64,000 nucleotides of DNA from DATAEE01 sp963725145. GTDB taxonomy: Bacteria > Acidobacteriota > Vicinamibacteria > Vicinamibacterales > 2-12-FULL-66-21. This document shows positions 63,018-64,000 of this stretch, piece by piece. The stretch spans positions 496,001 through 560,000 of the forward strand of contig CAVRXL010000003.1 of assembly GCA_963725145.1 (NCBI GenBank), read 5' to 3'. Position numbers and translations under genes: made by a program. The notes beneath the pieces were generated by a model that saw only the letters and a list, made by a program, of their open reading frames with translations, did no database searches and had not been told where the DNA came from. Within the stretch, counting starts at the first letter, position 1. The number at the start of each line of letters is the position of its first letter.

Positions 63018-63692
63018 CTATGCGCGGGCCAGTGCACCTTCGATATGCAGCGTGGCATCTTTGGCGGCCTCGTCTGGAGTCCTCCCGCGCTCGCGGGCGA
63101 CGACGTAAGCGGCATACCAGCCCGACCAGTGGTGCTTCGGAGCGGTCGGTTCGTATCCGCCATGGCGGGTCTCGGTCTCTCGCAGAAGCTCGGTCAGCTT
63201 CGCGACGTCCAGGTTGCTGAATCCTCTTCCCGGAAGCCGCGTCGTGATCTCCTGGAGCAGCCAGCTGTTGCCGTCTGGATCACTGAAAGAGGCATAGGAG
63301 GCGTAGGTGCGACGTTCGGGGTCGAGGCCGGGCAGGCGTGGTCCCTTGATACCGGCGAAATGGAATGGCTCGCTCACGGCGGCGCCTTTCGCGATGAGTG
63401 CGGCGCGTGCTGCCTCGACGTCGTCGACGACGAGAAACAGGCCCTGCGCCGACCCGGGGACGCCCTCCGTGCCAAGGTGTATGGAGCATGGCGAGCCGGG
63501 CGGCGTCAGCTGCACCGCGCGCCAGCCGTCACCTTTGAAATCGGCGTCGAGCCGCCACCCCAGCCCCTCGTAGAAGCGCTTGGCGCGATCCACGTCGGAC
63601 ACCGGAACCGTGATGACCTCGAGCTTCAGATCGACCGTCGCAGTGGTCGGGGTTCGGGTGGCCTGTTCACTGCTCATCTGTGTGCTGCTCAT
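63018..63692 (-). CDS. VOC/glyoxalase-family protein
   Basis: A 224-residue protein. The VOC fold is visible in VITVPVSDVDRAKRFYEGLG, PCSIHLGTEG, GLFLVVDDVEAARAALIAKG and YASFSDPDGNSWLLQEI. A C-terminal helical extension of about 65 residues (LTELLRETETRHGGYE, DATLHIEGALARA) is typical of a subgroup. VOC enzymes include glyoxalases, dioxygenases and resistance proteins. This one cannot be assigned. Its start faces the cupin gene across a gap carrying two copies of the shared motif. Confidence 0.92.
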   Translation of the reverse strand: MSSTQMSSEQATRTPTTATVDLKLEVITVPVSDVDRAKRFYEGLGWRLDADFKGDGWRAVQLTPPGSPCSIHLGTEGVPGSAQGLFLVVDDVEAARAALIAKGAAVSEPFHFAGIKGPRLPGLDPERRTYASYASFSDPDGNSWLLQEITTRLPGRGFSNLDVAKLTELLRETETRHGGYEPTAPKHHWSGWYAAYVVARERGRTPDEAAKDATLHIEGALARA

Positions 63693-63743
63693 TGCGACCT
63701 CCGTGGTTTGTAGTGAGTGAAGGATGCTCGCCCGGCGCGCAAT

Positions 63744-63764
63744 CGTCCATCAGACTTTGGTATC
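63744..63764 (-). promoter_or_regulatory. Shared motif upstream of the VOC gene
   Basis: On the minus strand GATACCAAAGTCTGATGGAC, 51 bases before the VOC start. Differs from the copy at 61331-61352 at one position over the core ATACCAAAGTCTxATGGACG. Confidence 0.5.
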
Positions 63765-63810
63765 GGTTTCGGCTTACTTTCGCGCGGCGGCTTGATACGA
63801 AGGTGTCTTC

Positions 63811-63832
63811 GATACCTTCGTCTGATAGATCC
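63811..63832 (+). promoter_or_regulatory. Shared motif upstream of the cupin-like gene
   Basis: GATACCTTCGTCTGATAGAT on the plus strand, 41 bases before the ATG. Its 5' part also pairs with an upstream ACGAAGGT (63797-63804), so a hairpin or palindromic operator is possible. Confidence 0.45.
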
Positions 63833-63873
63833 GAGGTCGCGCGTCTGGTTTCATCTGCTCGGGGAGACTGCAG

Positions 63874-64000
63874 ATGAAAACAACGCGAATCATGGCGGCA
63901 GCGCTGCTGATCGCCGCCAGCGGTCTGGCGCTGCACGTGGCGCAGGCGCAGCAGGCGGGCACAAAGCGAAGCGACCTGCAGCGCCACGATCTCAGCGCGC
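63874..64000 (+). CDS. Exported protein, probably cupin family (partial)
   Basis: The window ends 42 codons into the gene. The reading frame begins with a signal peptide (MAAALLIAASGLALHVAQAQ) and then QQAGTKRSDLQRHDLSA. That start is typical of exported small cupin-domain proteins, but the cupin core is beyond the end. ATG 63874 follows GGGGAGACTGCAG. Confidence 0.6.
   Translation, partial: MKTTRIMAAALLIAASGLALHVAQAQQAGTKRSDLQRHDLSA

Noticed and set aside
1..64000. CRISPR arrays, insertion sequences or prophage genes
   Set aside because: I found no direct-repeat/spacer arrays, no transposase or integrase reading frames and no phage structural genes.

Overview
This is a GC-rich bacterial chromosome segment, most likely from Acidobacteriota (Vicinamibacterales-like). 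I infer that from an Oar-type TonB receptor, five PknB-type Ser/Thr kinases, an ADOP-type permease remnant, an ECF-like sigma factor next to a kinase, several DNA-repeat families and exported di-haem proteins. No species can be named from the sequence alone.

Layout: 0-14 kb holds a TonB-dependent receptor, kinase-TPR proteins, a YciI-like protein, a rhodanese, a frameshifted alpha/beta hydrolase, an ECF-like sigma/kinase pair and a YccA-like membrane protein. 14-20 kb (minus strand mostly) holds an ankyrin protein, a receiver protein, a cold-shock protein, a RibD-like reductase and a serine beta-lactamase-like hydrolase. A tandem repeat then runs up to a tRNA-Asn gene. 20-31 kb carries a kinase/TolB-like/TPR protein, an OsmC protein and two membrane proteins. 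It ends with a tightly overlapping signalling operon: hybrid histidine kinase, receiver-ATPase, MtfA-like peptidase, sensor Ser/Thr kinase. 31-41 kb (minus) reads sigma factor, membrane anti-sigma-like protein, two exported CHAT-protease/TPR paralogues, porin-like protein, cupredoxin. 41-46 kb holds an exported di-haem protein and the housekeeping set ffs-dnaX-ebfC-recR. 46-64 kb contains two histidine kinase/response regulator systems, a kinase-FHA pair, an aldo/keto reductase, an epoxide hydrolase, a very large winged-helix/NB-ARC/TolB-like/TPR regulator, a second di-haem protein, a VOC protein and the start of an exported cupin-like protein.

Two patterns cut across the window. First, at least a dozen genes are broken by single-base frame changes that join perfectly good domains, mostly in 33-63 kb. 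This looks more like indel errors in the assembly than real gene decay, so I give these genes as one CDS each with the break position. Second, a roughly 20-bp motif, always pointing toward the gene, precedes four genes around the last two-component cluster and may be its binding site.

The observations I rate highest are the sigma/anti-sigma/double-CHAT operon, the dnaX reading-frame break inside a dispersed GC-rich repeat, and the shared upstream motif.
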